Shown piece by piece: positions 63,075 to 64,000 of a DNA stretch of 64,000 bases. The stretch is from Rhodobacter sp. Its GTDB lineage: Bacteria; Pseudomonadota; Alphaproteobacteria; Rhodobacterales; Rhodobacteraceae. The translations under genes and the position numbers were made by a program. Within the stretch, counting starts at the first letter, position 1. Every line of letters begins with the position of its first letter. Under the pieces are notes generated by a model. It searched no databases, was not told the DNA's origin, and saw only the letters and a program-made list of their open reading frames with translations. The stretch is from positions 62,001 to 126,000 of the forward strand of contig JADJAB010000003.1 in the NCBI GenBank assembly GCA_016704435.1. The letters are read 5' to 3'.

Positions 63075-63872
63075 TCATGCTGGGGTCAAGGTCTGTGTAG
63101 TCTCCTTTCTTTTCTTTGCGGCGGATGCGGCTGCTGAGCTGGCTTTGAAGCGGAAGCTGTCGTTTCCGGTTTCAAGGATGTGACAACGGTGGGTTAGGCG
63201 GTCGAGCAATGCTGTTGTCATCTTGGCGTCGCCGAACACGGTGGCCCATTCGCTGAAGCTGAGGTTGGTGGTGATGACGACGCTGGTGCGCTCGTAGAGC
63301 TTGCTCAGCAGATGGAACAACAGCGCCCCGCCCGAGGCGCTGAACGGCAGGTAGCCAAGTTCATCGAGGATCACCAGGTCTAGCTTGGTCATGCCTTCGG
63401 CGATCTGGCCGGCCTTTCCCTTGGCCTTCTCCTGTTCAAGTGCGTTGACCAATTCGATGGTCGAGAAGAAGCGGACCTTTCGGCGGTGATGCTCGATGGC
63501 CTGGATGCCAAGGGCAGTTGCAACATGGGTTTTGCCGGTGCCCGGACCGCCGATCAGGACCACGTTCTGGGCGCCGTCCATAAATTCGCAGCGATGCAGT
63601 GTCCGGACCGTGGCTTCGTTTATCTCGCTGGCGGCGAAGTCGAAGCTGGACAGATCTTTGTAGGCCGGGAAGCGGGCCGACTTCATGTGATAGGCGATAG
63701 AGCGGACCTCGCGTTCGGCCAATTCGGCCTTCAAGAGTTGCGACAGCATCGGGATGGCGGCTTCAAAGGCCGGTGCCCCCTGTTCGATCAGATCGGTGAC
63801 GGCTTGCGCCATGCCATACATTTTGAGGCTGCGCAGCACTGGTGACGATGGCGCCAGCGGCTGCAGGGTCAT
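63075..63872 (-). CDS. istB: IS21 transposition helper ATPase IstB
   Basis: A 265-residue AAA+ ATPase that aids IS21 transposition by IstA. Walker A VLIGGPGTGKTHVATALGI, Walker B LVILDELGYLPFS, and TNLSFSEWATVFGDAKMTTALLDRLTHRCHI are diagnostic. ATG 63872 overlaps the istA stop by ATGA. The frame is intact, so the element may be active. Confidence 0.95.
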   Translation of the reverse strand: MTLQPLAPSSPVLRSLKMYGMAQAVTDLIEQGAPAFEAAIPMLSQLLKAELAEREVRSIAYHMKSARFPAYKDLSSFDFAASEINEATVRTLHRCEFMDGAQNVVLIGGPGTGKTHVATALGIQAIEHHRRKVRFFSTIELVNALEQEKAKGKAGQIAEGMTKLDLVILDELGYLPFSASGGALLFHLLSKLYERTSVVITTNLSFSEWATVFGDAKMTTALLDRLTHRCHILETGNDSFRFKASSAAASAAKKRKETTQTLTPA

Positions 63873-64000
63873 GACGCATGGCGGCCTCCGACGATCTGGG
63901 CACGCAGGCCGTCATAGCGTTCGACATTGGCCTTGGGCTCTCGGTGCAGAGCCAACGCCTGAGGTGTGTCCAATGGCGGGCCGTCTATCACCTTGCCGTC
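63869..64000 (-). CDS. istA: IS21 transposase IstA, C-terminal fragment
   Basis: Only the last 43 codons are in the window: DGKVIDGPPLDTPQALALHR, then EPKANVERYDGLRAQI and a short tail ending HAS, with TGA overlapping the istB start by 4 bases. This is the usual end of IstA; the catalytic part is outside. Confidence 0.8.
   Translation of the reverse strand, partial: DGKVIDGPPLDTPQALALHREPKANVERYDGLRAQIVGGRHAS

Larger units (their letters stand above)
63003..64000 (-). mobile_element. IS21-family insertion sequence, partial (runs off the window)
   Basis: One end is at 63003, TGTTGATTTTCACCC, followed by AAGTGAGCC and a second similar repeat TTTTCACCGAGAAGTGGGCC, the multiple terminal repeats of IS21 elements. 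It contains istB complete and the end of istA. It has inserted into the DNA adenine methylase gene. The rest, with most of istA, lies beyond 64000. Confidence 0.85.

Overview
The window is a GC-rich chromosomal segment of an alphaproteobacterium, almost certainly a member of the Rhodobacter group (Rhodobacteraceae). The evidence is gene content and order: scattered his genes beside gatB, a trgA-trgB tellurite-resistance pair with cysK nearby, acuI, a DUF1127 gene followed by CCUCCUCCC-loop small RNAs as described in Rhodobacter sphaeroides, and a meso-diaminopimelate type mra/mur/fts cluster. No species is claimed.

Layout. 1-9.5 kb: bolA, malate synthase G (glcB), an ArsR regulator with two Hsp90-activator-like (SRPBCC) genes, aminopeptidase N, a lytic-transglycosylase lipoprotein and an unidentified 405-residue protein. 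9.5-17.5 kb: gatB (three frameshifts) and a histidine region (hisE, hisF, hisA, hisH, hisB on the minus strand) interleaved with plus-strand cargo (HNH endonuclease, DUF2147, EamA transporter, stand-alone Ada zinc domain, VOC protein), closed by tRNA-Gly(GCC). 17.5-28.5 kb: DUF523-like protein, pyruvate carboxylase, a headless MFS pump joined to a MarR gene, a UvrD/PcrA helicase, a BenE transporter, and a DUF1127 gene with paired sRNA hairpins downstream and a heat-shock-type promoter upstream. 28.6-38.3 kb: mrp, then the division and cell-wall cluster mraZ-rsmH-ftsL-ftsI-murE-murF-mraY, with four MraZ boxes upstream. 38.4-46 kb: an accessory block breaks the cluster before murD. It holds a frameshifted TPR gene with a 126-bp repeat, an SLC13-type permease, a truncated DUF2161 gene, a dead IS5-like element, an SDR stump, and a chaperone/protease operon (ankyrin-M41 peptidase, CbpA, CbpM). 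46-61.7 kb: periplasmic binding protein, acuI, a class V aminotransferase, photolyase, cyclopropane synthase, trgA-trgB, a GntR/aminotransferase pair with matching operators, cysK, a large MscS channel and alaX. 61.7-64 kb: tRNA-Ser(GGA), then a disrupted phage-type adenine methylase cut by an IS21-family element that runs off the window.

Several housekeeping genes (gatB, hisF, pyc, phrB, cysK) and some accessory ones carry single-base indels, often in short homopolymers. Because gatB is normally indispensable in this group, many of these are probably assembly errors rather than pseudogenes. The most unusual items are the AAA-less M41 peptidase fused to ankyrin repeats beside CbpA/CbpM, the sRNA hairpin array after DUF1127, a bipartite intergenic hairpin repeat with diverging arms, and two matching GntR operator sites.
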